64,000 nt of DNA from Phaeosaccion multiseriatum (taxonomy: Eukaryota > Ochrophyta, other classes): assembly GCA_965112735.1 (NCBI GenBank), contig OZ218955.1, positions 2,294,001 through 2,358,000 on the forward strand. Reading direction: 5' to 3'. The notes below the pieces were generated by a model. That model was not told the origin of the DNA and did no database searches. It saw nothing but the letters and a program-made list of their open reading frames with translations. The position numbers were made by a program, and so were the translations under genes. Positions 44,695 to 58,285 of the stretch are shown here, in pieces. Position 1 is the first letter of the stretch, and every line of letters starts with the position of its first letter.

Positions 44695-46515
44695 CGGCAG
44701 ACACGATGCCTCCACGGCTACTCGGATGAATGGGGGTGAAGGGGAGCGTGGGGCCCAAGCCCCGCTACATCCGAACACCAGTGGCCGTCCACCCTCGAGG
44801 GGGCGGCCCGCTTTGGAGATTCTTTTGGTCTCCAACGGGGGAGCCCATTGCGGGGCTACGCTCTTAGTGAAGAGTCCTTCCCCCAACATCGGCGACGCCT
44901 CGAATCACCTCATACCCCGTTTCACAGCTGTCGACGACCTGGAGGCGAAGTCACCCACCTGAGTGCTCAGAACTAGCGACGCCGCGGATGTAGATGATGT
45001 TCCTCAGCACTCGGTGACGGCGGAGAGGAGGAGCGGCTTTCCCCCCTTGACAGGGCCGGATCTTTCCAAGGGGCTGCTCACACCGAGCTTCTTCGAGGAT
45101 CAAGAGGCACGTCTTCGGCCTCGCGAGTAGCGGAGAGAAGGTGTGTTTGCGTGCGTGTGCCTCCAGGAGCCCAGAGGGGGGAGAGGAGCGGGAGGGGCAT
45201 GGGAAGAGGTCTAATCTTTTCGTCGTACACTTTCCAAAGTAGCAATAGGAAGCAAGCAAGATGGGAAGTGTGGCTCTAAATGCGAGACCCACGGAGCAAC
45301 GCAGGCCCAGCGACGGTTGAATGCCGTTGCGTTCCAACCGGGCTGGAGCTCCAGCACTAGTGGTCGACTGAGTGGCTCCCATTCATACCCGACTCACCGC
45401 TCCAAGCCCACGCCTGCTCCCTCCCGTACGTGTGTATGTATGTGGTGGTACATGTCCCCTCGCAGTGGGTCATACCCGTGCTGGTCAACAGCGCGCCTCG
45501 TCCACGCACGGCGACCAAGGTTGAGGTGCTTATAGTACATCTTGGCGAGCACACGCAGGGCTGCCACATGTGATTTGCAAGCCGCACAGGACCCCCTTCC
45601 TCTCCTCCCCTCGCCCCTCTCCCCGCCACCCCATCGTAGTCATCACCCTGCAGTAGCAGTACGAGCCGAGCATGATTACGGTGTTCTACTTCGCTAACGG
45701 CCCCAATGAACACTCTCCGTCCTCATGAGTATGAGGTGCGTGGTTGCGTGCGTGTGGCCCAGAGACTGTAACGCACACCACACTTCGGTCGAACAGCAGC
45801 AGCATTAGCAGCAGTAACAGAATCAGCAGCAGTCGCAGCCTGTGCGTGTGCTCACCCCCCTCCAGATTCTGCCAAGTGCTTTTCTCGGAGGAAGATGCGG
45901 ACCAATAACGGGTCGCTCACGGTATGGACCGGCGGGGGGGCCAGTGGGACGCCTCTACCCTCTGAGCCTTCAGAGCCTTTGCAGATCGAAGGCCGGGCAC
46001 GGCGGGGCAGAGCAAGGCGGGGCGAGGGGAGGGCTCGTTCGGCCAGCAGTGGGGAAGGGAGGGAGGGAGGGCAAGGAAGCAGTGGGAAAAGGGAAGGCAG
46101 CAGTGAAAGTCCCACGTGGGAATGCCTCGGATGTGTGACATGCGCGAGCGGTGAAGAGTGTGCTACCGTGTCCGTAATGTAAGTATGGCCTGTGAAGTGG
46201 GGTGTACATGAGGTATATCTGTGCGCCGAGAGTAAGCACTGCGTAGCTCACGTAGACAGAGCCTTTCGCTGGGACAGAGCAAAGCGACCCTACCCTGACG
46301 CTGCCCGGCGGGGCGCTGTGGGTGACCGCCAGTCATCATTCATTCAGAACGAGTGCCATGTGTAAAGAGGATAGGCCAGGGTTGTCTCACTCAACTCCTA
46401 CTAAGGCAGCGAAGGAGGATGTAGAGCATCAGCACCAGAATAAGAAGCGGAGAGTTTTCCAAATGACAACGATCGATAATCCGGATTCGAACATGTACAC
46501 GTGCAAAATGTAAAC
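44695..46515. other. About 1.8 kb without a recognisable gene before the satellite
   Basis: Open frames are short and show no familiar protein. A few simple repeats occur (cagcag.agcagcag near 45796-45840, aggcggggcgagg near 46005-46075). No tRNA cloverleaf, rRNA or transposon ends were recognised. Composition is mixed, with scattered GT-rich pieces (cgtgtgtatgtatgtgg, 45430). Confidence 0.4.
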
Positions 46516-46866
46516 GGTGCTTCAGCAGCGGAGCCAAGCCAAGCCAAGCCACGGAAGTTCCGTTCTCGCAGAGTGGAGTCGACGCGGACAAACAGGGTCT
46601 TGAGAGCCGAGGGGTAGGGGGTGGAGCGTGGGCGCGTGTGTGGACCCCGAGGGGGGTTTTAGGGTAGAAATATATATGGCAGCAGATGAAGAGCAGTGTT
46701 CTCTGCTGCTCGAGATCAGAAGAGGAGGAGACCTGCTGTACTCGCCACCCTACCGTGATTGAAGGAGATCAAGAGCAGTTACGGGGGTGTGTGCAAGCAG
46801 GGAGGAGAGTAGAGACTGTGGTGTAGAAAAGCAAGGATCGCAGTAGCTAGGGCCCGACTGCTTCTG
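46516..46866 (-). repeat. Diverged, inverted partial copy of the satellite-interrupting spacer
   Basis: This segment matches the reverse complement of the right-hand half of the spacers at 55902, 58286 and 60666. Shared words in order are gcttcagcagcg, gccacggaagttc, gtggagtcgacg, aaacagggt.ttgagagccg, gtgtgtggaccccgagggggg, tactcgccaccctac, tgattgaaggagat, caagcagggaggagagtagagac and gatcgcagtag, ending at gcccgactgcttct. Small indels and substitutions show that it is older or unhomogenised. The satellite begins within 60-70 bp of its end. Confidence 0.85.
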
Positions 46867-46927
46867 AGAGCCCAATCTGACCCCTGTGCTATTGGCTTCA
46901 ATACTAGAGGTTCAGGATATTTTGACG

Positions 46928-49900
46928 AATTGGACCCAAAGCCCGGATTTGTGGGGCCCAAACAGCCCAAACAGCCCAAACGAGGCATTTGCTGGCCACA
47001 CCATACCCGCGCAGGCCGATGCATGACTACGACTGGCCCAACCGACACACCACATGGCCACAATGCCGCCAAGTTGGAACTGGCATGGGCCCAAACCGCC
47101 CAATCTGGCCCCTCACTGGACCCAAAGCCGGGGTTTGTGGGGCCCAAACAGCCCAAACGAGGCATTTGCTGGCCACACCATACCCGCGCAGGAGACTGGA
47201 CGACTGCGACTGGCCCAACCGACACACCACATGGCCACAATGCCGCCAAGTTGGAGCTGGCATGGGCCCAAAACGCCCAATCTGGCCCCTCACTGGACCC
47301 AAAGCCGGGGTTTGTGGGGCCCAAACAGCCCAAACGAGGCATTTGCTGGCCACACCGTGCCCGCGCAGGAGACTGGACGACTGCGACGGGCCTAACCGAC
47401 ACACCACATGGCCACAACTCCGCTAATTCGGAACTGGCATGGGCCCAAAACGCCCAATCTGGCCCCTCACTGGACCCAAAGCCGGGGTTTGTGGGTTCTA
47501 ACCAGCCCAAACGAGGCATTTGCTCTCAACACCATGCCCGCGCAGGCCATTGGATGACTACGACTGGCCCAATCGACACACTACATGGCCACAATGCCGC
47601 CAAGGTGGAACTGGCATGGGCCCAAAACGCCCAATCTGGCCCCTCGAGGGACCCAACGCCATCAGGGTTTGTGGTGGCCCAAACACCCCAAACGAGGCAT
47701 TTGCTGGCCACACCATGCCCGCGCAGGCCGATGCATGACTGCGGCTGGCCCAACCGACACACCACATGGCCACAACGTCGCCAAGTTGGAACTGGCATGG
47801 GCCCAAAACGCCCAATCTGGCCCCTCGAGGGACTCAAAGCCAGGGTTTGTGGGGCCCAAACAGCCCAAACGAGGCATTTGCTGGCCACACCATGCCCGCG
47901 CAGGCCGATGCATGACTGCGACTGGCCCAACCGACACACCACATGGCAACAACCCTGCCAAGTTGGAACTGGCATGGGCCCAAAACGCCCAATCTGGCCC
48001 CTCACTGGACCCAAAGCCGGGGTTTGTGGGGCCCAAACAGCCCAAACGAGGCATTTGCTGGCCACACCATACCCGCGCAGGCCGATGCATGACTGCGACT
48101 GTCCCAACCGACACACCACATGGCCACAACCCTGCCAAGTTGGAACTGGCATGGGCCCAAAACGCCAGATCTGGCCCCTCACTGGACCCAAAGCCAGGGT
48201 TTGTCGGGCCCAAACAGCCCAAACGAGGCATTTGCTGGCCACACCATGCCCGCGCAGGAGACTGGACGACTGCGACGGGCCTAACGGACACACCACATGG
48301 CCACAACTCCGCTAATTCGGAACTGGCATGGGCCCAAAACGCCCAATCTGGCCCCTCACTGGACCCAAAGCCGGGGTTTGTGGGTTCTAACCAGCCCAAA
48401 CGAGGTATTTGCTCTCAACACCATGCCCGCGCAGGCCATTGGACGACTGCGACTGGCCCAACCGACACACCAGATGGCCACAACGCCGCCAAGTTGGAAG
48501 TGGCATGGGCCCTAAACGCCCAATCTGGCCCCTCGAGGGACCCAAAGCCATCAGGGTTTGTGGTGGCCCAAACAGCCCAAACGAGGCATTTGATGGCCAC
48601 ACCATGCCCGCGCAGGCCGATGCATGACTGCGACTGGCCCCACCGACACACCACATGGCCACAACGCCGCCGAGTTGGAAGTGGCATGGGCCCAAAACGC
48701 CCAATCTGGCCCCTCACTGGACCCAAAGCCGGGGTTTGTGGGGCCCAAACAGCCCAAACGAGGCATTTGCTGGCCACACCATGCCCGCGCAGGGCGATGC
48801 ATGACTGCGACTGGCCCCACCGACACACCACATGGCCACAACGCCGCCGAGTTGGAAGTGGCATGGGCCCAAAACGCCCAATCTGGCCCCTCACTGGACC
48901 CAAAGCCGGGGTTTGTGGGGCCCAAACAGCCCAAACGAGGCATTTGCTGGCCACACCATGCCCGCGCAGGGCGATGCATGACTGCGACTGGCCCCACCGA
49001 CACACCACATGGCCACAACGCCGCCGAGTTGGAAGTGGCATGGGCCCAAAACGCCCAATCTGGCCCCTCACTGGACCCAAAGCCGGGGTTTGTGGGGCCC
49101 AAACAGCCCAAACGAGGCATTTGCTGGCCACACCGTGCCCGCGCAGGAGACTGGACGACTGCGACTGGCCTAACCGACACACTACATGGCCACAACGTCG
49201 CCAAGTTGGAACTGGCATGGGCCCAAAACGCCCAATCTGGCCCCTCACTGGACCCAAAGCCGGGGTTTGTGGGGCCCAAACAGCCCAAACGAGGCATTTG
49301 CTGGCCACACCATACCCGTGCAGGCCGATGCGTGACTGCGACTGGCCCAACCGACACACTACATGGCCACAACGCCGCCAAGTTGGAACTGGCATGGGCC
49401 CAAAACGACTCAAGACCGGGGTTTGTGGGGCCCAAACAGCCCAAACGAGGCATTTGCTGGCCACACCATGCCCGCGTAGGAGACTGGACGACTGCGACTG
49501 GCCTAACCGACACACTACATGGCCACAACGTCGCCAAGTTGGAACTGACATGGGCCCAAAACGCCCAATCTGGCCCCTCACTGGACCCAAAGCCGGGGTT
49601 TGTCGGGCCAAAACAGCCCAAACGAGGCATTTGCTGGCCACACCGTGCCCGCGCAGGAGACTGGACGACTGCGACTGGCCCAACCGACACACTACATGGC
49701 CACAACGTCGCCAAGTTGGAACTGGCATGGGCCTAAAACGCCCAATCTGGCCCCTCACTGGACCCAAAGCCGGGGTTTGTGGGGCCCGAACAGCCCAAAC
49801 GAGGCATTTGCTGGCCACACCATGCCCGCGCAGGCCGATGCATGACTGCGACTGGCCCCACCGACACACCACATGGCCACAACGCCGCCGAGTTGGAAGT

Positions 49901-52900
49901 GGCATGGGCCCAAAACGCCCAATCTGGCCCCTCACTGGACCCAAAGCCGGGGTTCAATTGTGGGGCCCAAACAGCCCAAACGAGGCATTTGCTGGCCCCA
50001 CCATACCCGCGCAGGCCATTGGATGACTACGACTGGCCCAACCGACACACTACATTGCCACAACCTTGCCAAGTTGGAACTGGCATGGGCCCAAAACGCC
50101 CAATCTGGCCCCTCACTGGACCCAAAGCCGGGGTTTGTGGGGCCCAAACAGCCCAAACGAGGCATTTGCTGGCCACACCATACCCGCGCAGGCCGATGCG
50201 TGACTGCGACTGGCCCAACCGACACACCACATGGCCACAACGTCGCCAAGTTGGAACTGGCATGGGCCCAAAACGCCCAATCTGGCCCCTCACTGGACCC
50301 AAAGCCGGGGTTTGTGGGGCCCAAACAGCCCAAACGAGGCATTTGCTGGCCACACCATACCCGCGCAGGCCGATGCATGACTGCGACTGGCCCAACCGAC
50401 ACACCACATGGCCACAACGCTGCCAAGTTGGAACTGGCATGGGCCCAAAACGCCCAATCTGGCCCCTCACTGGACCCAAAGCCGGGGTTTGTGGGTTCTA
50501 ACCAGCCCAAACGAGGTATTTGCTCTCAACACCATGCCCGCGCAGGCCATTGGACGACTGCGACTGGCCCAACCGACACACCAGATGGCCACAACGCCGC
50601 CAAGTTGGAAGTGGCATGGGCCCAAAACGCCCAATCTGGCCCCTCGAGGGACCCAAAGCCATCAGGGTTTGTGGTGGCCCAAACAGCCCAAACGAGGCAT
50701 TTAATGGCCACACCATGCCCGCGCAGGCCGATGCATGACTGCGACTGGCCCCACCGACACACCAGATGGCCACAACGCCGCCGAGTTGGAAGTGGCATGG
50801 GCCCAAAACGCCCAATCTGGCCCCTCACTGGACCCAAAGCCGGAGTTTGTGGGGCCCAAACAGCCCAAACAAGGCATTTGCTGGCCACACCATGCCCGCG
50901 CAGGAGACTGGACGACTGCGACTGGCCTAACCGACACACTACATAGCCACAACGTCGCCAAGTTGGAACTGACATGGGCCCAAAACGCCCAATCTGGCCC
51001 CTCACTGGACCCAAAGCCGGGGTTTGTCGGGCCCAAACAGCCCAAACGAGGCATTTGCTGGCCACACCATACCCGTGCAGGCCGATGCGTGACTGCGACT
51101 GGCCCAACCGACACACTACATGGCCACAACGCCGCCAAGTTGGAACTGGCACGGGCCCAAAACGACTCAAGACCGGGGTTTGTGGGGCCCAAACAGCCCA
51201 AACGAGGCATTTGCTGGCCACACCATGCCCGCGTAGGAGACTGGACGACTGCGACTGGCCTAACCGACACACTACATAGCCACAACGTCGCCAAGTTGGA
51301 ACTGACATGGGCCCAAAACGCCCAATCTGGCCCCTCACTGGACCCAAAGCCGGGGTTTGTCGGGCCCAAACAGCCCAAACGAGGCATTTGCTGGCCACAC
51401 CGTGCCCGCGCAGGAGACTGGACGACTGCGACTGGCCCAACCGACACACTACATGGCCACAACGTCGCCAAGTTGGAACTGGCATGGGCCTAAAACGCCC
51501 AATCTGGCCCCTCACTGGACCCAAAGCCGGGGTTTGTGGGGCCCAAACAGCCCAAACGAGGCATTTGCTGGCCACACCATACCCGCGCAGGCCGATGCAT
51601 GACTGCGACTGGCCCCACCGACACACCACATGGCCACAACGCCGCCGAGTTGGAAGTGGCATGGGCCCAAAACGCCCAATCTGGCCCCTCACTGGACCCA
51701 AAGCCGGGGTTTGTGGGGCCCAAACAGCCCAAACGAGGCATTTGCTGGCCACACCATGCCCGCGCAGGGCGATGCATGACTGCGACTGGCCCCACCGACA
51801 CACCACATGGCCACAACGCCGCCGAGTTGGAAGTGGCATGGGCCCAAAACGCCCAATCTGGCCCCTCACTGGACCCAAAGCCGGGGTTTGTGGGGCCCAA
51901 ACAGCCCAAACGAGGCATTTGCTGGCCACACCGTGCCCGCGCAGGAGACTGGACGACTGCGACTGGCCTAACCGACACACTACATGGCCACAACGTCGCC
52001 AAGTTGGAACTGGCATGGGCCCAAAACGCCCAATCTGGCCCCTCACTGGACCCAAAGCCGGGGTTTGTGGGGCCCAAACAGCCCAAACGAGGCATTTGCT
52101 GGCCACACCATACCCGCGCAGGCCGATGCATGACTGAGACTGTCCCAACCGACACACCACATGGCCACAACCCTGCCAAGTTGGAATTGGCATGGGCCCA
52201 AAACGCCCAATCTGGCCCCTCACTGGACCCAAAGCCGGGGTTTGTGGGGCCCAAACAGCCCAAACGAGGCATTTGCTGGCCACACCATACCCGCGCAGGC
52301 CGATGCATGACTGCGACTGGCCCAACCGACACACCACATGGCCACAACGTCGCCAAGTTGGAACTGGCATGGGCCCAAAACGCCCAATCTGGCCCCTCAC
52401 TGGACCCAAAGCCGGGGTTTGTGGGGCCCAAACAGCCCAAACGAGGCATTTGCTGGCCACACCATACCCGCGCAGGGCGATGCGTGACTGCGACTGGCCC
52501 AATCGACACACTACATGGCCACAACGCCGCCAAGTTGGAGCTGGCATGGGCCCAAAACGCCAGATCTGGCCCCTCACTGGACCCAAAGCCAGGGTTTGTC
52601 GGGCCCAAACAGCCCAAACGAGGCATTTGCTGGCCACACCGTGCCCGCGCAGGAGACTGGACGACTGCGACGGGCCTAACCGACACACCACATGGCCACA
52701 ACTCCGCTAATTCGGAACTGGCATGGGCCCAAAACGCCCAATCTGGCCCCTCACTGGACCCAAAGCCGGGGTTTGTGGGTTCTAACCAGCCCAAACGAGG
52801 TTTTTGCTCTCAACACCATGCCCGCGCAGGCCATTGGACGACTGCGACTGGCCCAACCGACACACCAGATGGCCACAACGCCGCCAAGTTGGAGGTGGCA

Positions 52901-55900
52901 TGGGCCCAAAACGCCCAATCTGGCCCCTCGAGGGACCCAAAGCCATCAGGGTTTGTGGTGGCCCAAACAGCCCAAACGAGGCATTTAATGGCCACACCAT
53001 GCCCGCGCAGGCCGATGCATGACTGCGACTGGCCCAACCGACACACCACATGGCCACAACGCCGCCGAGTTGGAAGTGGCATGGGCCCAAAACGCCCAAT
53101 CTGGCCCCTCACTGGACCCAAAGCCGGGGTTTGTGGGGCCCAAACAGCCCAAACGAGGCATTTGCTGGCCACACCATGCCCGCGCAGGGCGATGCATGAC
53201 TGCGACTGGCCCCACCGACACACCACATGGCCACAACGCCGCCGAGTTGGAACTGGCATGGGCCCAAAACGCCCAATCTGGCCCCTCACTGGACCCAAAG
53301 CCGGGGTTTGTGGGGCCCAAACAGCCCAAACGAGGCATTTGCTGGCCACACCGTGCCCGCGCAGGAGACTGGACGACTGCGACTGGCCAAACCGACACAC
53401 TACATGGCCACAACGTCGCCAAGTTGGAACTGGCATGGGCCCAAAACGCCCAATCTGGCCCCTCACTGGACCCAAAGCCGGGGTTTGTGGGGCCCAAACA
53501 GCCCAAACGAGGCATTTGCTGGCCACACCATACCCGTGCAGGCCGATGCGTGACTGCGACTGGCCCAACCGACACACTACATGGCCACAACGCCGCCAAG
53601 TTGGAACTGACATGGGCCCAAAACGACTCAAGACCGGGGTTTGTGGGGCCCAAACAGCCCAAACGAGGCATTTGCTGGCCACACCATGCCCGCGTAGGAG
53701 ACTGGACGACTGCGACTGGCCTAACCGACACACTACATGGCCACAACGTCGCCAAGTTGGAACTGACATGGGCCCAAAACGCCCAATCTGGCCCCTCACT
53801 GGACCCAAAGCCGGGGTTTGTGGGTTCTAACCAGCCCAAACGAGGTTTTTGCTCTCCACACCATGCCCGCGCAGGCCATTGGACGACTGCGACTGGCCCA
53901 ACCGACACACTACATGGCCACAACGTCGCCAAGTTGGAACTGGCATGGGCCTAAAACGCCCAATCTGGCCCCTCACTGGACCCAAAGCCGGGGTTTGTGG
54001 GGCCCAAACAGCCCAAACGAGGCATTTGCTGGCCACACCATGCCCGCACAGGCCGATGCATGACTGCGACTGGCCCCACCGACACACCACATGGCCACAA
54101 CGCCGCCGAGTTGGAAGTGGCATGGGCCCAAAACGCCCAATCTGGCCCCTCACTGGACCCAAAGCCGGGGTTCAATTGTGGGGCCCAAACAGCCCAAACG
54201 AGGCATTTGCTGGCCCCACCATACCCGCGCAGGCCATTGGATGACTACGACTGGCCCAACCGACACACTACATTGCCACAACCTTGCCAAGTTGGAACTG
54301 GCATGGGCCCAAAACGCCCAATCTGGCCCCTCACTGGACCCAAAGCCAGGGTTTGTGGGGCCCAAACAGCCCAAACGAGGCATTTGCTGGCCACACCATG
54401 CCCGCGCAGGCCGATGCGTGACTGCGACTGGCCCAACCGACACACCACATGGCCACAACGTCGCCAAGTTGGAACTGGCATGGGCCCAAAACGCCCAATC
54501 TGGCCCCTCACTGGACCCAAAGCCGGGGTTTGTGGGGCCCAAACAGCCCAAACGAGGCATTTGCTGGCCACACCATACCCGCGCAGGCCGATGCATGACT
54601 GCGACTGTCTAAACCGACACACCACATGGCCACAACCTTGCCAAGTTGGAACTGGCATGGGCCCAAAACGCCCAATCTGGCCCCTCACTGGACCCAAAGC
54701 CGGGGTTTGTGGGGCCCAAACAGCCCAAACGAGGCATTTGCTGGCCACACCATACCCGCGCAGGCCGATGCATGACTGCGACTGGCCCCACCGACACACC
54801 ACATGGCCACAACGCCGCCGAGTTGGAAGTGGCATGGGCCCAAAACGCCCAATCTGGCCCCTCAATGGACCCAAAGCCGGGGTTTGTGGGGCCCAAACAG
54901 CCCAAACGAGGCATTTGCTGGCCACACCATGCCCGCGCAGGGCGATGCATGACTGCGACTGGCCCCACCGACACACCACATGGCCACAACGCCGCCGAGT
55001 TGGAAGTGGCATGGGCCCAAAACGCCCAATCTGGCCCCTCACTGGACCCAAAGCCGGGGTTTGTGGGGCCCAAACAGCCCAAACGAGGCATTTGCTGGCC
55101 CCACCATACCCGCGCAGGCCGATGCATGACTGCGACTGTCTAAACCGACACACCACATGGCCACAACGTCGCCAAGTTGGAACTGGCATGGGCCCAAAAC
55201 GCCCAATCTGGCCCCTCACTGGACCCAAAGCCGGGGTTTGTGGGGCCCAAACAGCCCAAACGAGGCATTTGCTGGCCACACCATACCCGCGCAGGCCGAT
55301 GCATGACTGCGACTGGCCCCACCGACACACCACATGGCCACAACGCCGCCGAGTTGGAAGTGGCATGGGCCCAAAACGCCCAATCTGGCCCCTCACTGGA
55401 CCCAAAGCCGGGGTTTGTGGGGCCCAAACAGCCCAAACGAGGCATTTGCTGGCCACACCATGCCCGCGCAGGGCGATGCATGACTGCGACTGGCCCAACC
55501 GAAACACCACATGGCCACAACGCCGCCGAGTTGGAAGTGGCATGGGCCCAAAACGCCCAATCTGGCCCCTCACTGGACCCAAAGCCGGGGTTTGTGGGGC
55601 CCAAACAGCCCAAACGAGGCATTTGCTGGCCACACCATGCCCGCGCAGGAGACTGGACGACTGCGACTGGCCTAACCGACACACTACATGGCCACAACGT
55701 CGCCAAGTTGGAACTGGCATGGGCCCAAAACGCCCAATCTGGCCCCTCACTGGACCCAAAGCCGGGGTTTGTGGGGCCCAAACAGCCCAAACGAGGCATT
55801 TGCTGGCCACACCATACCCGTGCAGGCCGATGCGTGACTGCGACTGGCCCAACCGACACACTACATGGCCACAACGCCGCCAAGTTGGAACTGGCATGGG

Positions 55901-55901
55901 C
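46928..55901. repeat. 177-bp tandem satellite array, main block (about 50 monomers)
   Basis: Head-to-tail monomers have a period of 177 bp (for example the word tttgtgg at 47134 and 47311, and at 47846 and 48023). Each contains cccaaacagcccaaacgagg, atttgctggcca, a variable middle (ccgatgcatgactgcgac, gagactggacgactgcgac or ccattggatgactacgac), acacaccacatggccacaa and aagttggaactggcatgggc. Length variants are about 156 bp (gactcaagaccgggg), about 183 bp (ccatcagggtttgtggtgg) and a +4 variant (ggggttcaattgtgg). Because 177 = 3 x 59, open frames of several hundred codons run through it in multiple frames on both strands. I do not regard these as genes. The array enters from degenerate sequence at about 46870-46940. 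Confidence 0.97.
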
Positions 55902-56620
55902 CATAGGGGGATAAACTTTTCATTAAGAGTGCAGTCCTGAGAGGGACTCACCTCGGGGCACACAGTGCCTACGGGGTGTCGCTTCCCTGACGGGGGCGAG
56001 CACGGGCCTTTGGGGGCAGCGGTTCCGAGGAGCCGCTCATCCCCCCCTTAACTACTGAGTATCTAACTACTATGTACTAAACTAATCTAGATGGGTGGGT
56101 GGGTGGAGAAAGAAAAAACCTTTTGCCCGGCGAGAGCTCCATACTACACCAGGCTAAGGGTCTCTCACTTCTACTAGATGCGTGTGCGTAGCGCAAGCCC
56201 TTGCGACAGTTAGCATTGGGGGCACCTCTTGTGTTTGCGACAGTTAGCATGACACAAGTAAGCACACAGCACCTTCACCCTCACAAGAGAAGCAGTCGGG
56301 CCCTACTGCGATCCTTGCTTTCCTACACCATCGGTCTCTACTCTCCTCCCTGCTTGTACACGCTCCCGCACCTGCTCTCTATCTCCTTCAATCACTGTAG
56401 GGTGGCGAGTACAGCAGGGCTCCTCCTCTTCTGAGCTCCAGCGGAAAATCCAAATCCGTTGTTTTCCATCTGCTGCCATAAATATATTCTATCCTACCAG
56501 CCCCCCTCGGGGTCCACACACGCGCTCACGCTCCACCCTCCTCGGCTCTCAATACCCTGTTTATCCGTCGACTCCACTCCGCGAGAACAGAACTTCCGTG
56601 GCTTCGCTGCTGAAGCAGCG
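55902..56620. repeat. Satellite-interrupting spacer, copy 1 (719 bp)
   Basis: Non-satellite sequence breaks the array in mid-monomer after catgggcc and returns in mid-monomer at cccgcgcaggagactgg. It begins ataggggg, then aaacttttcattaagagtgc. It holds a hairpin-like ggttccgaggagccgc, tandem gtgggtgg units near 56092 and a doubled word gcgacagttagcat (about 56203 and 56236). Its right half (about 56290-56600) is the part found inverted at the left array edge. No target-site duplication or terminal repeat is evident. The longest reading frames are about 75 codons and unrecognised. Confidence 0.93.
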
Positions 56621-58285
56621 CCCGCGCAGGAGACTGGACGACTGCGACTGGCCTAACCGACACACTACATGGCCACAACGTCGCCAAGTTGGAACTGGCA
56701 TGGGCCCAAAACGCCCAATCTGGCCCCTCACTGGACCCAAAGCCGGGGTTTGTGGGGCCCAAACAGCCCAAACGAGGCATTTGCTGGCCACACCATACCC
56801 GTGCAGGCCGATGCGTGACTGCGACTGGCCCAACCGACACACTACATGGCCACAACGCCGCCAAGTTGGAGCTGGCATGGGCCCAAAACGACTCAAGACC
56901 GGGGTTTGTGGGGCCCAAACAGCCCAAACGAGGCATTTGCTGGCCACACCATGCCCGCGTAGGAGACTGGACGACTGCGACTGGCCTAACCGACACACTA
57001 CATGGCCACAACGTCGCCAAGTTGGAACTGACATGGGCCCAAAACGCCCAATCTGGCCCCTCACTGGACCCAAAGCCGGGGTTTGTCGGGCCCAAACAGC
57101 CCAAACGAGGCATTTGCTGGCCACACCGTGCCCGCGCAGGAGACTGGACGACTGCGACTGGCCCAACCGACACACTACATGGCCACAACGTCGCCAAGTT
57201 GGAACTGGCATGGGCCTAAAACGCCCAATCTGGCCCCTCACTGGACCCAAAGCCGGGGTTTGTGGGGCCCAAACAGCCCAAACGAGGCATTTGCTGGCCA
57301 CACCATGCCCGCGCAGGCCGATGTATGACTGCGACTGGCCCCACCGACACACCACATGGCCACAACGCCGCCGAGTTGGAAGTGGCATGGGCCCAAAACG
57401 CCCAATCTGGCCCCTCACTGGACCCAAAGCCGGGGTTCAATTGTGGGGCCCAAACAGCCCAAACGAGGCATTTGCTGGCCCCACCATACCCGCGCAGGCC
57501 ATTGGATGACTACGAATGGCCCAACCGACACACTACATTTCCACAACCTTGCCAAGTTGGAACTGGCATGGGCCCAAAACGCCCAATCTGGCCCCTCGAG
57601 GGACCCAAAGCCATCAGGGTTTGTGGTGGCCCAAACAGCCTAAACGAGGCATTTGCTGGCCACACCATGCCCGCGCAGGCCGATGCATGACTGCGACTGG
57701 CCCCACCGACACACCACATGGCCACAACGCCGCCGAGTTGGAAGTGGCATGGGCCCAAAACGCCCAATCTGGCCCCTCACTGGACCCAAAGCCGGGGTTT
57801 GTGGGGCCCAAACAGCCCAAACGAGGCATTTGCTGGCCACACCATGCCCGCGCAGGGCGATGCATGACTGCGACTGGCCCCACCGACACACCACATGGCC
57901 ACAACGCCGCCGAGTTGGAAGTGGCATGGGCCCAAAACGCCCAATCTGGCCCCTCACTGGACCCAAAGCCGGGGTTTGTGGGGCCCAAACAGCCCAAACG
58001 AGGCATTTGCTGGCCACACCGTGCCCGCGCAGGAGACTGGACGACTGCGACTGGCCTAACCGACACACTACATGGCCACAACGTCGCCAAGTTGGAACTG
58101 GCATGGGCCCAAAACGCCCAATCTGGCCCCTCACTGGACCCAAAGCCGGGGTTTGTGGGGCCCAAACAGCCCAAACGAGGCATTTGCTGGCCACACCATA
58201 CCCGTGCAGGCCGATGCGTGACTGCGACTGGCCCAACCGACACACTACATGGCCACAACGCCGCCAAGTTGGAACTGGCATGGGC
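56621..58285. repeat. 177-bp satellite, second block (about 9 monomers)
   Basis: Same monomer family as the main block, including one 156-bp variant (near 56890), one +4 variant (near 57436) and one 183-bp variant (near 57610). It opens with a truncated monomer and ends at the same internal monomer position as the first block, so block plus spacer forms a higher-order unit of about 2,384 bp. Confidence 0.96.

Noticed and set aside
44591-44962. 123-codon frame after the recombinase relic
   Set aside because: Overlaps the recombinase frame in a different phase and resembles nothing. The recombinase motifs explain the region better.
43891-46515. tRNA or rRNA genes in the gap before the satellite
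   Set aside because: Scanned by eye for conserved A/B-box and cloverleaf arrangements and rRNA core sequences; none found. A tRNAscan or Infernal run would be decisive.
46650-46670. Possible telomere-like gggttttaggg
   Set aside because: A single occurrence inside the diverged spacer copy, not a tandem telomere repeat.
47585-50026. 813-codon open frame, and other frames of 200-760 codons on both strands, through the satellite
   Set aside because: They follow from a 177-bp monomer lacking stops in several frames at once. Overlapping frames on both strands are equally open, there is no start context or splice structure, and they resemble no protein family.
55902-56620. Spacer as an LTR or DNA transposon
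   Set aside because: No terminal repeats, target-site duplication, primer-binding site or enzyme motif is visible. It is kept as an unclassified repeat.
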